A DNA stretch of 64,000 nucleotides from Escarpia spicata (taxonomy: Eukaryota > Annelida > Polychaeta > Sabellida > Siboglinidae): NCBI GenBank assembly GCA_963995525.1, contig OZ023214.1, positions 54,192,839-54,256,838 on the forward strand. Reading direction: 5' to 3'. The stretch's first letter is position 1; every line of letters begins with the position of its first letter. Both the position numbers and the translations under genes were made by a program. This document shows, in pieces, positions 32,942 to 47,900 of the stretch. The notes under the pieces are model-generated. The model was given only the letters and a program-made list of their open reading frames with translations, searched no databases and was not told the DNA's origin.

Positions 32942-35900
32942 CTGCAAGAATAATAGCAGTTGTGTCCTCCTATTGCTGTCATCCTCCAAAATAAATATCT
33001 AATCTCACCCTTTTCAACTGAAACATAATTATCTTATATGGATTGTATTTCTAACACATATCACATCTTCCTTTCTATCAATCTGCAGCATTTAAGCAAT
33101 TAAATATCCAAATATTCACAAAATACTATTTCTAGAAGTTGTTATGAATTAGTGTGGCTGCCAAGCAATATCATCAAAAATACTAGTTATGTTATGAAAA
33201 ACGTATTTTACAAAGTACCTTATTTTGTTATAGCAAACAGACACTGTGAAAACAGTGTAATCTGGTTATAGTTTATGGTATGGCACTCACTGATCTCCAT
33301 GAATAGTGCAGCAATGTTGGCAGCTGTCTTGGCACTAGTTTCCACTAACATGGCTCCATGGCTTTCAGCATAGCGCAATGCCTCTATAAATGATATACAC
33401 ATAAGTTATATATATATAAGTATATATATATATGGTCGATTCACACAAAAATGGGGGCAATTGACTCTCCAAGGAGGGTCATAAAAATGTGTCCCGATCG
33501 AACTAATATTTTGGGAACATTGTACTAGTCTAGAAACATTTGGGCTTCGAAATCTAAATTTGTTACAGGTTTCCTTTCTATCACTGTCCAGGATGGTATG
33601 TTGAAGTTCAAGTACAATGTTATAACATTGCCCTACGTATGCAACTAAATTTCCCTCAGTAATGTTCATTACATAAAAATGCTTCATGTAAATATATTAC
33701 TTTTTCATTGTTACAGTTAAGCGGTATATTGACACTATTGGAAAACAAAAGTAAATTTGTTGTAGTGATTATTTTAATTGTTTGATTGATTGGTTTTCTG
33801 TCATTTCCTCTAGCTTGTATACACAAATTGTTTGACCATAACTTACTTTACCTTTATCACAAGCACAAATGTATGCACATTTGGAATCCACACTTGTAAA
33901 AGATGTAGCACATAGGTAACATGGACTACGACAATTGATGTGAAACAAACATAACAAGACACAACTATCCAACAGCAGATCAAAAATATTTTTATTAAAA
34001 TATCAATATCAGTAAATAAATATTTATGAAATAATTTGGTACTGACCTTAATCGGATGTATCTGGCATTTAGTCAGTTAGTTTTCTTTTTTATGCATGAA
34101 ATATTTATACAATTGATATGAAAATTCATATCCGATTAAATAACAATAAAATGCATATACAGTAATATTTACTAAGCATTTTATTTATTACTTTATCCAA
34201 CACAAATGTGGGAATTTGGTATGCAGGTGAATGCGTTTATTAGCCAAAATATACAGTAATATTTACTAAGCATTTTATTTATTACTTTATCCAACACAAA
34301 TGTGGAAATTTGGTATGCAGGTGAATGCGTTTATTAGCCAAAATAATGTTTTCCATATTGACGTTGATGACTAATTCACATGTATTATTAGGACATTTCT
34401 GGTGATATCATGTCATCCTATATATATGTATATTTTAATATATGAAGCGCTTTGATTGGCATTTACTTACTTAAAAAGCATTATATTAAGAAACGGAATT
34501 ATTATTATTGTATGTATATATACACCCTGTATATATATATATATAGTTAATGAAGTTAATTAATGCGTACATTTTCATAGTTCCTGACACATTGTGTTAA
34601 AATGTATGTAAAATACATGTAGTCAACAACAACAAATTACCCAAAATATAAAAAAAACTACCTTTTGATAAAAATCTACTTCACAGAAAATATGACACGG
34701 CGAGAAAAAAAAACCACACCTGTATCACTATTCTATCATGAATGCAACATAAAAATACAACATGCAAATTACAAAACGGCAATTTTTTTTCATAATTTCG
34801 TTTGATATGTGCCCTGCAGTGACAAACTAACGTGCGGCAAGAAAGCTCTTGTTGAGATACACAAGATTGCTTTAATTAAGCACCCTTAATTAAATATTTA
34901 GATGTAATATGTGCTAAACCTAAATGTTTCCACTCTGGAGAATCGACCACATAATCACAAATATATACAAACAAAATCATTTTTAAGTGATATGCATAGT
35001 CACTTTAATAAGAGTTTGTAGTTATGTTAAAAATACTGATCATCAGTAGAAGTAACTTTCATCATTAGATTAATAACAATAATTACAAGGTAACTTCTTC
35101 TGTGCCTAAATCCTTGGAAACCAAACTCAGAGGCATATCAATACAAAAGTGTTAGTCAATCTCAGAATCGATAAGCTATATTAAAGTTGTCAACAGATGG
35201 ATCGATATGCCAAGGAGCTAAGGTTGATATGCAAGGTAATAAAGGTAAATTTTTAAATGACTGCGAAATTGTGTAATATTTTAAACTAATCTAGCACTAA
35301 CAGGGAGCATATTCCAAAGAGTTAGTGCAGCAACAGAAAATATCCTAGTTCCCATATTAGTATTGACTCTAGGAACAAAAAGTAAATCAGAACTAGACGA
35401 TCGAAGCTGGATAGGCTTTCTTACAGGAGTAAGCAATGAATGAAAATAGGCTAGTTGCTTACATGAACGTACCTGGTACCAGGTAATGGTACAGATCTCA
35501 GACAGCAAAACAGAACTCCAAAATGATACAATTTCGAGCAGGAAGCCAGTGCAGAAGAGGCACTGAGTGAGAAAACTGCAGAGACCGAGTCACAACCCTA
35601 GCTAAGCAATTCTGTTCATATTGTAACCTAGTGATATCCTGGCAATATTGTGAAAAAGGGAATTGCAATAATCAAGCTTTCTAGTAACAAGTGCAGTTGC
35701 AATGGTTTAAAAAAAATAAAGGTGAATACATTGTAAATTACGAATATGTTAATAACAGCAGAGACAAGTTTGAGAAATATCTTAAATTGAAATTATCATC
35801 AAAGATAACTCCTATATTTTGTACCGAAAGTGTAGAGGAATAACATACTGACTAAGCATAGGTGTGGGAAAAAAGCTCTTAATTTTGTCATGGTGTCTCT

Positions 35901-38900
35901 GTATACCAATAATAAGAAATTCTGTTTTATCAGCATTTAATTTTAATCTGCGCTCTATGTCATCGCTGGAAACATGAACACTCACCAACCAGGCAAAGCA
36001 CATGCTAACAGCTGCACAAAGAAAGATATCGAGAGAGAAAAACAATCATCTGGGTAAGAGAGAAGAAAAAGGTCATAGACGTGATAGAACATATAATGTT
36101 GAACTATAATCTTCTCTTTCATTTGATTTCATATGATATTTGGACCCAGGGTTTCCATCAAAATTGTTTTAAATCATAAACTATTGCACAAAATGAGTCT
36201 ACAATGAAATCATTGGGATATAGATTACTATGAAAATATCTGGCTATAAAATCCGTGACTTTGTACATGTTACTTGACATTTGGCAGGGAGGGTACTTCT
36301 ATCATGATGGCAGATTCTTCGCATCCGAAGATCAGTAAGGAAGTCTTTGTCCCTGGTGACTGCAAAGGCCTATTCTGGACTTGCAGTCTCTGGAGCAGGT
36401 TGGACAATTGTATAGTTGGCCTGATGTTGCCTGAGCTGCAGATTCTTTCCTTCGCCTACATTTCTCATCTGCTTCTCTTCTGGAATGTTCAAAGTCCTGT
36501 GCTCCTCTCCTGGTAGTCGCTCTCCAATTGTTTCAATCTGCTGCTAGCTGTTCCCAATCTTTGTCGTCAATATTTGCCTGGGTGAGCTGCTGTTTTAATT
36601 GGTCCTTGTAGCGCCTGCATGGGGCTCCTCTGTCTTGCTTGCCCTGCCGTAGCTCACCAAAAATGCAGATTTTGGCATTCTTGTGTCATCCTTGCACAAG
36701 ACATGGGATGCCCAGTGGAGCTGCCTGAGAATCAACATGGCTTCAATGTTCTGGAGGTTTGCTTTTTTGTTGGAGACATAGTCCTGCCAGTGGATTCCCA
36801 TGATGGCGTGCAGACATCGTTGTTGGAACTGTTCAAGCAGTTGTACTTGCTTTCTGTAGAGGATCCATGCCTCAGCCCCATACAGAAGGGTAGTGACAAC
36901 GACAGCCTTGTATACCTGTATCTTAGTTGATAGGCGCAGAGAGTGGTTCTGCTATACACATTTCTGCAAGCGACCGAATGAGCTATTGGCTTTGGCTGCT
37001 GTTGCATCATTTAAGATGACACTTCCAAGGTATGCGAACTGCATATGGGGATGCCCATCAATCTGGGGTGGGTTGTAGTCTCCATGAGGTGGTTTCTGGC
37101 GCAGGACCTTTGATTTCTTTAGGCCGATGGTTAGGCCAAAAGCTGCCTGAAGAGCTTCTTCAGTATGTGTCAGGAGTGCACAGTCATCTGTAAACAGCAG
37201 CTACAAGATCACTTCTTCAGTGGTCTAGGTTTGTGCAAGGAGTCTGCGGAGATTGAATACATTCCCATCCATTTGGAACCTGATGTAGATGCCTTCTGTA
37301 AGGTCCTCATTGGCTTCACGTAGCATTAAGTTGAAGAAGATCGCAAAGAGTGTTGGAGCCAGCACACATCCTTGTTTGACACTGTTCTCAATGGGAAAGA
37401 GATCGTATAGATCACATTGACATTCCACTTGCCCATTCTTCATGATGCTGCTGAATGATCTTAAGGATCTTTGGGGGGGGGGGGCAACCAAGCTTTGACA
37501 GGATTCTCCATAGTCCATCTCGGCTGACTGTAACAAAGGCTATGGTCAAGTCAATGAAAGACGCATACAGGCCCATGTTTTGCTCTATACACTTCTCTTG
37601 GATCTGTCTTAGCATGACGATCATATCTGCAGTTCCATGGTTAGCTCTGAACCGTCACTGGCTTTCTGGGAAGTTTTCCTCAGCAACGGCTGGGATTAGT
37701 GTGTCCACGAGCACATGGGCTAGTATTTTACTAGTGATGGATAGCAGGGTGATGCTTCTGTAGTCTTTTCCCCTTTGTTATTGTATAGAGAGACAATCAC
37801 AGCATCCCACATGTCCTTTGGTACTACTCCCTTCTCCCAACACAGCGAGAACAGGTCTGTGAGCTTCTCCAGAAGAATGTTTCCTCCTAGCTTGTACACA
37901 TCTGCTGGAAGACCATCGATGCCTGGAGCTTTGTGGCACTTCAGCTTTGCAATTGCAGATCTGACTTCTTCTTGGGTTGGCGGGTTGTCAAGGTCCATCT
38001 TCACATCTTGCTGCATAATGTTAGCGATGGAGGCTTCTTGCCTGAGGCGTTTGTCTCCAAAGAGACTCCCATACTGCTCGGTCAATCGGTGCAAAATCGA
38101 TTCCTTGTCTGTCAGCAAGCTTGAGCCATCGGATGTGTGTAGAGGGACCTGAAGTTGGTGAGATGGGCCATAGACTAAACGTAGTGCCTTGTAGAAGACT
38201 CTAGTGATGCCATGGTCAGTACACATCTATGTTCTCTCTGCCAACTCTTGCCACCAGTTGTTTTTTATTTCTCTGAGCTTCGTCTGGAGTGTGCTACATG
38301 CTGATCTGTAGGCTGCCTTGGCCGCATAATTGTCAGGACAGTCAAGCAGTCTCCCGTGACATGTGCGTTTCCTCTGGAGTAGATCCTGGATTTCAGCATC
38401 GTTTTCATCAAACCAGTTTTTGTTCTCCCTTGATGAGAAGCAAGCTATCTGAGCCGTTATTTCCTGCAGAATGGTTTTCATCTCTTGCCACTGCTCTCTG
38501 GGTTAGGATCCTGGCTGGATACTTCATCGCTCTCTAATCTGATCTCCAGCTTCTTCTGAAGCTCTTCCTTCCTCAAATGGAGCTTGCCTACATCAAGTTT
38601 CTTCATCTGCAGGCCCCTTTTCTTAATCACTGGTTTGATGAAGAGTCTGACTATCGCCATAACCAGCCAGTAATCTGTGTAACAGTCAGTGCTAGGCATA
38701 ACTCTGGTGTGTAGTACCTCACTTCTATCCTTTTGGTGTACCAGGATGTAGTCCAATAGATGCCAATGTTTTGATCTTGGGTGTTTCCAGGTTGTCTTGA
38801 ATCTGGCCTTCTGTTGAAAGAGGGTGTTGGTAATAGTCAGGGTATGCTCTGCACACAGCTCCGGCAGCAGTCTTCCATTGTCGTTGCACTTGCTGATTCC

Positions 38901-41900
38901 ATGTTGTCCTAGAATACCTGGCCACACAACAAGGTCCCTGCCCACCAGTGCATTGAAGTCACCCATGATGAAGACCTTTTCCACGCTATCCACCTTCAAT
39001 AGAAGGGATCTCAACTCTCTAATAAAGGCTTCATTTGTGATGAAGGCTGCTTGTAGGGTGGGGACATATACACTTATGATGGTGATGAATTGGTTGTCCT
39101 GCAGTGGGAGGTGAAGTGACATAAGATGGTCTGAGTGTCCGACAGGGAGGCTCTGGAATTTACTGGCAATGAATGCTTGATCATGAACTCCATTCCTGTG
39201 AGTCTGCAGTCTTTCCTTTTCCCAGACCAGTATAGAGTATAGCCAGCTCCATGTTCCTTCAGGGAGCCTTGCTTAGCAAAGCGTACTTCATTGAGAGCGG
39301 CAGTATCGTTGTCCAGTCGAGCAAGCATACCATAGGGTGGGTCCATATATACCATGATGATATTTGGACTCGCGGGTACAAAAAAAACATTTCACTCTTT
39401 TAGTCCAACTAGTACTTGAATTCCAACAATTTTTTAAAAATACAGTGATCTGATTTAGGCAAGAAAAACACAACACCTGGGATCAAATGGACCGACTCAG
39501 TTAGTCCGAGTTAGGCGAAGATCCAACTTACATAATCCAACTTAAACATACATTTGTATGGAAAATGCATTACATATCAACCATTCTTCGGAATTATATC
39601 CGCAGCAAGTTGAGCGAAGATCCAACTAAGACGAGTCCATCTTAGGCGAGGTTAATTGTACATCTTTCTCATGATATGGCCTCCACACGTGTATACAGTA
39701 TTCTATATGAGGTCTCATTATTACTTTCTCCAGCGGTATAATTATTTGTAACTTCAGATCCTAACTACACCTGTAATATATGGCATAGATGAGGCTTGTA
39801 TGTCAAGCATTGTAGATATTATTACCTAACAACTGAGATGAGCCAGAAATGCAGTGCACATGTCAGATATGAGACTGCATTTATAGACTAGTAACCATAA
39901 CTACCCCTGTGTCACACCTCTCTTAAGTCTACCAGGACACACCTTCCTACCTCTCTGTGTCACCTCTCTTAAGTCCACCAGATCACACTAACCTACCTCT
40001 CTGTGTCACACCTCTGTTAAGTCCACCAGATCACACTTTGCTACCTCTCTGTGTTGCACCTCCGTTATGTCCACCAGATCACACTTTCCTACCTCTGTGT
40101 TCAACCTTCCTTAAGTCCACCATATCAGTCCTTCATACCTATGTGTTGCACCTCCCTTAAGCCCATTAGATCAGTTCTTCCTACCTCAGTGATGCACCTC
40201 GCATAAGTCCACCAGAACAGTCCTTCCTACCTCTATGTTGCACTTCCCTTAAGTCCTCTAGATCACACTTATTTCCAGCCAGGGCCACTATTGTGTTTGC
40301 TGGTCCATTTTTCTGCAGTTCACTCATCCATGTCTTCATCGAAGCAAAACTTGACTGCAAAAACACAGGAGTTGAAACAATCAGACATCCTCTTGTGACT
40401 GGATCAACAAACTGATGTACAATATATCGCAGTATTTCAACACTTGAGTACATGTAGTTGCCGTTCCAAACCATAGGATATATAGTAACAATTCAGAACT
40501 GTATAACAAGTAGTTACAATCCAACTTTATGGAGCATGCATTTACAGTTCAGCACTACGGAGCAAGTAGTTACAGTTCAACACTATGGTGCATGTAGTTA
40601 CAGTTCAGCACTATGGAGCATGAAGTTATAGTTCAGCACTGTGGAACAGTTACAGTTCAGCACCATGGAGCATGTAGTTACAATTCAGCATTATGGAGCA
40701 TGGAGCTACAGTTCAGCACTATGGAAGACCGTATTACAGTTCAACACTATGGAACAAGGAGTTACATACAGTTCAGCACTATGGGACAAGGAGTTACAGT
40801 TCAGCACTATGGAGCTTGAAGTTACAGTTCAGCACTATGGGACAAGTAGTCACAGTTCAGCACTATGGAACAAGCAGTTTCAGCTCAGCACCATGGAGCA
40901 TGTAGTTACAATTCAGCACTATGGAGCATGGAGCTACAGTTCTGCACAATGGAACAGGGAATTACAGTTCTGCACTATGGGACAAGTAGTTACAGTTCCG
41001 ACTATGGAGCTTGAAGTTACAGTTCAGCATTATGGAGACTTTATTAATAAGTACATATTGGCTAAATAGCACACAAACTTAACAGAACATTACATGACAA
41101 TGAAATACAATATTCATACTCCTAGTTCACTGTGTCTATGTGTGACTGTGTCATGACAGGTTGGATGACTGCTGCAGGCTCTATATGGACCAGTAATCAA
41201 TTGTCACTGCTTCTGTGCTTCATAATGTAATGTTCTGCATTTTAACATGAACTAGATGACGTAATGTTAATAAATTGTTCACAGTATTCCGTCTCTGAAT
41301 CCAAATGCAAGATTGATTTCTGCATTACTCCTTGTGGCCCGTGGGAGTCAAGCCATGAAGAAGAAGTCTGCTCTGTTCATAATACAGTCTTTTTGTAATA
41401 TTGGAAGTTGATTGTCTCAAAATTTAATACCTGCAAGATCTGTGCAGCAAGGTTCATATTTCAGTATCTTGTAAAATAACTTTGTGTTCTTCAACATGAT
41501 GTCTATAAGTAATGTTCGTGTCATGTTGATTGGACCCTGTTCAATGTAGATATCAGATATATAATCAACCAGATTAAATGTGTACGTATGCAGGCAGGTG
41601 ACGGGTGTCATATTCAGATGACTCTGTGGCTCGGTAGCTTCACAGTTAACTGTCAGACACAGATCAGCGTAAGATCAGTGTCACTGCATGTAATTGCGAA
41701 CAATATCTGAAATAAAAACCCATTATGTATCATAAAATGATAACTGTTTTGATTCTACATGCAAATCTTGTTAAATCATTTTCATATCCCTGCCTCTATT
41801 ACTCAAGAGAGCACTGTGAAATTCTATAATAATGCATTACGTCACACATAAATTCATAATAATTGTGATACTTGAGAGGTATAACTGTGGTGCTTAATGT

Positions 41901-44900
41901 ATTGTGTGTTGTCACACAATGAAACGAATGATGCTACAACTGATAAAGGCATTTAATGGTTTATTTTACAACATGCTTTAGAAATTTTGTGCAGTTACTG
42001 TTTGTCATGAAACCCTTTTTTAAACAAATTTAGTCGAATAATTTATGTATTTTAAACAAAAAACAACTTTTCTAACAAATGTGACGCGTGCAAGACACTT
42101 TCAAATGTGACAAATTTTTGAACGGCACAAAACCAAATTTTGCAACAGAAAGCACACCAATTTTTTTAACACAGACTAAATACAACTAATAGATAAGGCT
42201 AAACACAAAATATTTCAGGCTAACCGCAGCTAATATACTAATATTTGCAAATGAACACAGAGGTGGTTGTAAAATTGTTTAGTCAAATTTCAAAATTTAA
42301 ACAACGTAGACAAAGTTCAACTTACCTCCGACAACGGCCTAGCAATGAATAACGTCAATGACCGGAAAAGAGCACGAAAACATGAGTTGAAACAAAATGA
42401 TAACCGGGTGCCCGGCAAACGAGACGGGGCTGAAGTGATTGCGAGTCGACGCATGCGAAATGACCCAGTTTGCAGAATTCATTGAAGTGCCTGCCTACTA
42501 ATAGTTACAGTTCAAAAGAACTGGAGATATGTACTAAAATTAAATCTTTGTTCCAGTTTGGATGTTTATTTACATTTCACAAAAGGATGTCAATAGAAGT
42601 CAAAAGAAGAGTGTGTGTCCTACCTCCCGGGTGATGTCATAAACTACAATGGCAGCTGCGGCACCTCGGTAATACATTGGAGCCAAAGCACGGTACTAAA
42701 ACAGAATATGCAGGCATTTACACAGATGACACCTTTAGTCTCCATGTCTTGCACATGATGCCCATATTGATAGCAAGTATTGCAACTCTGATTAAATACC
42801 ATCATACACAAATTTCATAGTCTATAATCAATTAAATATCATGCTAGAACATTGGGAATGGGCTTAAATGAAAGGTAATAGCTTAATGATCACATAACTG
42901 TTTTATTAAGATATATTTAATAGATCAAAAGATATTGTGATTTTAAGATGGCAAAACAGCATATTTTTTGTGTATCTCTTACAATGGCAAAATGTAATAA
43001 TTTTTTTTTTTTCTGTGGAAAAAAATATTTTTCATTAAAATGTCATAATTTTTTTTTAGATATTTAAATACTGTTTTCATGGTTTATCAAACACACTGCA
43101 ACAAAATTACAATATTTCATATTTTTTTCATAGTCTAGATTAACAGCATCAGCCTCAAAGTAGCACAATTTGTTCTATGCATAAAAAAGCGCTACAAAAT
43201 GAAGATAGTACAAGTATATGCACCAACAATATCATATTCAGAAGAAGACACAAACAACTTCTACAACAACATGGATGAGACCTTACAAAAGCCAACCCAC
43301 TACACAATAGTCATGGGAGACTTTAATGAACAAATAAGGAAACGAACAAACATTTTTGAAATGGTGTGAGAAACCAAAGAGGCAGAATAGGCAACATAAA
43401 AATCATGAATACCATGTTTCAGAAGAAAGCAGGGAGGAAATGGACGTGAAAAAGCCCAATGGAGATTCAAAGAACGAAATTGACTATGTCTACATCCTAA
43501 CAAACAGGCCACACATGGTCACTGACATAAATGTCATCAACCAAGTCAACATCGGAAGTAACCACACAATGATAATGAGCAACGTCAAACTGGACGTCAA
43601 GGCTGAAAGGAAGAAGTTGATAAACAAGAGACCACCAAGTGTAGATATCACACTAATAGGAACAAAAAAGATCAAATTCGAACTCCAACTGCGAAATCTA
43701 TTTGAGACACTACAAGAACTAGACGACATTCACACCATCAGCGAAAACATCACTGAGATGATCCAACCAAGTGCAAGTGTAGCCAAAGCAATCAACATGC
43801 ATGTAAAGATGAGAATATTGTCACCAACATGAGCACTGATGAAGAAATTACGAGAAATGGTGGATAATGGCGACCAAAAAAACAAATAGAGTACAATTAT
43901 GGCACCAAAGGGCCTGAAGAAAGTCAGAAGAACACAGGCATTAGGCCGAGACAGACTGATTACACTTCTAGACAATCAGGGTAGAGAAATACAAAAGCAT
44001 GATATGATCATTGAACGAATAGAGGAATTCTACACCGAGCTATACCATAACTCACACTGACCCGAAAGAGGTACCAGAGATAACACCATGGGAGGTGGAA
44101 TCAGTGCTAAGAGATATGAAGAATGGGAAGACATCAGGCCACGACCATGTAAACATTGAAACATTAAAAGCATACCATTTCGAAGACCCTAGCTAATGTG
44201 TATGCTAAATGCTTATTAGAAAGACGACTACCCATCACATTGAAGAATGCAAAGATGGTGATAATCTTCAAGAAAGGAAATAAGAAAAACTACAGACCGA
44301 TATGTCTGTTATCAAACATCTACAAATTACTCACAAAGATACTAACGAATAAGCTAGAGAAGAAGAAACTTGACTAAAAAAAACAACCACAAGAGCAAGC
44401 AGGATTCAGAAGCAGATACTCAATGACAGACCACATACATGTCGTAAACCAACTGAAAGAGAAGTGCCGAGAAAATAATTGACTGCTCTGCATCACTTTC
44501 GTCGACTACAAGGAGGCTTTCGACTCAGTGCAAATTCAAGCAATACTGACCTCCCTTCAAGAACAGGGGAAAGAAGACGTGTCCATCAAACTCCTGAAAG
44601 ACATCTACACCAACAGCTCAGTGACAGAGCAACAAGAGCAACAAAATCAACATCAAGAGACAGGGCCTCACCCAGGATAAACAAAATTTCATTCCAAATT
44701 TGTTCCGACATGCTACGAAGCGCAGTCGGGCATGCGATCGGACGCGCGATCGAACGTATTCAATACTGAATGAGAATTCCTAATTTGCATGTCTTTTTTT
44801 GTTCAAAGCATGTGATTCACATTTTACTGCCACTTACAATATAGCACATACAAGTTGTTTCATTAGTACAGATTTAACTGCCACAATTTGCAAAATTACT

Positions 44901-47900
44901 AATAAAACTGCAATAAATTAGCAAACATATTTAATGTGGAATCCCAATTTTTATATACAATTAAAATGTGTGTATACAAATTGTATACAAGGTATAATGA
45001 ACTATGGAAGGTAATATTGGGAATTTTAAAAGCATTCGATTGTTTGTTGTACAAGTACCATATCATAATATTATAAATATTACAGTTCGATTCTGTTTAA
45101 TTTCTAAAACAAAATATTAGACTAACAAATATTTTTTTAATAAGTCGCCATGCCATAATAAGTTACAGTTATTAATTAAAACATTGTGTATTCATGTTGT
45201 TGTGAATGTTTCAATTGTTAAACTATAAATCAGCCAAAACAATAATTAATTTAATTAGCAAGCGTAGTTCCATGCCTTAGACCACCCAATGAGCGCCCAA
45301 ACAACGTGCGAACAGCTGGATGCGCCACGGCAACGTGCTAAAAATAGCACAGACATAACTAACACAGCACAGGCTCCACTGCATGATGATTATCGCAATC
45401 CTATTAAAAAATTATGCGACATCATTGAACAAAATCTAGTTTTAGCACTTATAAATCATGTTCAATTATTACACAACATACATAATTTGATTAGTGGAAA
45501 ACTGACAAATGGCATCGGTGTGCACAAAGTTATGTTGTCGTTCCAATAATATTAATTATGTATCATTTAATGCGGACTGAACGATGTAAGGGCTGTGTGA
45601 CCGGTGGTTTGTCATAGTTTTGTACCAGATGTTGCTAGATCCAACAGCCGCAGCGGCCGCTGTGGTAATGCTAGTTAGTTATTGTGATAGTCACTGTTGT
45701 CTTGTTAGTGGTCGCCGAAGCCTTTGATGCGGCTTAACTGGCTTCGCTGCAGGTTCAATGACGTCATAAAATGGCATGGACGGGCTGGCCAGCGCAAAAA
45801 TACGACATGGACAGATATGGAAGGGCCAGCCAGGCCGACCCATCCACAATAAATTTTAACCTGTCCAAAATGCGATTTTCACATTTTACCCATCCAAATG
45901 ACGGGTGGACGGGTCTCTGGTTGAGGCCCTGTCAAGAAAGGAGTATGACCGGGTGACACCATATCCCCCAAGCTGTTTAGGGTAACACTTAAAAGGATAT
46001 TCCAAAGACTGACCTAGGATACCAGAGGCTTGAGGACAGATGGAGAATATCTCAGTCATCTTTGCATCGCCAACGACATACTCATATGCGCTACTACACC
46101 ACAAGAACTACAAAAAATGCTGCAGGAGCTAGCTGATGAAAATAAAAAACAAGGTCTGAAGATGAATATTTTCGAAGACATAAGTGATGCTAGAAAATGA
46201 CACACCAATATATATCAACACCATGCAGATAGAAATTGTTGAAAGCTACATCTATCTGGGACAGCAATACAGTATCAGAGACAAAAACCAAGACAAGGAG
46301 ATTTAAAGAGGAATCACCGCCGGCTGGACAGCATTCACCACAACAACAACAACACCGCGACATCTTCAAGGGTAACTTTGGAACCTGCTTGAAGAGACAA
46401 GTCTACAACTCGTGTACTTCCAGCGATGACATATGGCATGGAAACATGGGCAGTCACCATCCAGGCAAAGAACAAGCTAGCAGCCACACAAACAAAGATG
46501 GAAAGAAGTATGTTAAACTTCACATATCGAAAGAGAAAAACAAACATCTGGGTAAGAGTGAAGGCAAAGGTCATAGATGTGACAGAACAAATCAGAAGAC
46601 AGAAGTGGACCTGGGCAGGGCCCATCAGCAGACTACGATATAACCGATGGACATATCGCGTATCATAACCTGGAGACCTTATGAAGGTAAACAATCTAAA
46701 GGAAGTCCGGCGAGATGGTGGAGAGACAAACTAGACGAGTACTGGAAGAGGATAGCGCAAGACAGGCAGATTTAGAAAAGACATGCTGAGGCCTTCGCTC
46801 AACCACAGGACACTGCGGCTGCACAATGATGATGATGATGATTATACAACCACATATGTGGTCAAAACCACAAAATTGTATAAAAAAGACATTTTGTACA
46901 AGAAAAATTTTTATTTGAAAAGATAGCTGGCTGAGAATAAAACAAATTTGATTTGAATTGCTTTAAGATGATGGATTTGCACTCACATAAAATGGATCTG
47001 TTTCTTGGAAGGAGTCATCCATAAAGTATGTCATATTTAGGGGATGGGTGGGTCTATGGGCAGTCCTAATAATGTGCTACATGGCAGTAGGGGCTCACTG
47101 TTTAAGTGACATGTAACAAATTTTAAAATGTTGGCTTGTTTTGCTGTTAATATTAGGCAGATTACATTAATTGCTCAGTCAGTTTTTTGGTAGATTTCAA
47201 CAGCATTTCAACAAAAATATGTTTTTATTACTTTTATGTGTAAAGAACAAATCAATACAATCATGCAATGAGTATAATAATATATATATATATATATGTT
47301 TGCATCTTGGGGTCTTTGCTAAAAATATTATTTTACGGGAGGTTACAGTACATGCCAGCATGATGAAGCATGACATGGGGGTGGCGGTGTTTCAAAAATG
47401 TCCACAAATAGCGTGTCGTACTTTATGGATAGTGCCATATTAACCATACAGTAAAAAATATAACTTGACATTTCTTTTTGTTTTTGCCTGATCATCTAAA
47501 TATTATGGTTTAAATCAACATTATATAGCAAACAATACAATGTCTTTTACTAAAAGTAAATGCTTCATTTGTGAGACTGGACTCACAATTTCTAGTTCAA
47601 ACAAGATAACAGATTTTCAACTTATGGAAAAAACCATATAACAAATGTAATTGTTTACTACATGCATCTTAATGATAAGATTTGGCTGTGCCCTAATACC
47701 CCTGTCCTCACCTTCTCCTGGCCTGCTGTATCCCAGATCTGATACTTGTAAGTCTTGTTATCCAATGTAATGGTCTTCGTCATGAAGGATGCACTGGAAG
47801 AATAGTTATCACAAGGTCACATATGAAATGTATCTTGTTAGATATGGAATGTATGCACTCCATGAACAATACAAGACAGCAACTTCATTTCATATAACAG

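Noticed and set aside
39485..39660. Small transposon with GCGAAGATCCAACT repeats
   Set aside because: The two words are direct rather than inverted and no duplicated target was visible; left as unassigned intron sequence.
40613..41069. Open frames of 68-142 codons in the 28-bp array
   Set aside because: Minisatellite by-products inside an intron of a confirmed gene.
45289..45549. 86-codon ORF inside the hAT-like element as a transposase exon
   Set aside because: No BED finger, RW or dimerisation motif of hAT transposases; too short and compositionally ordinary.
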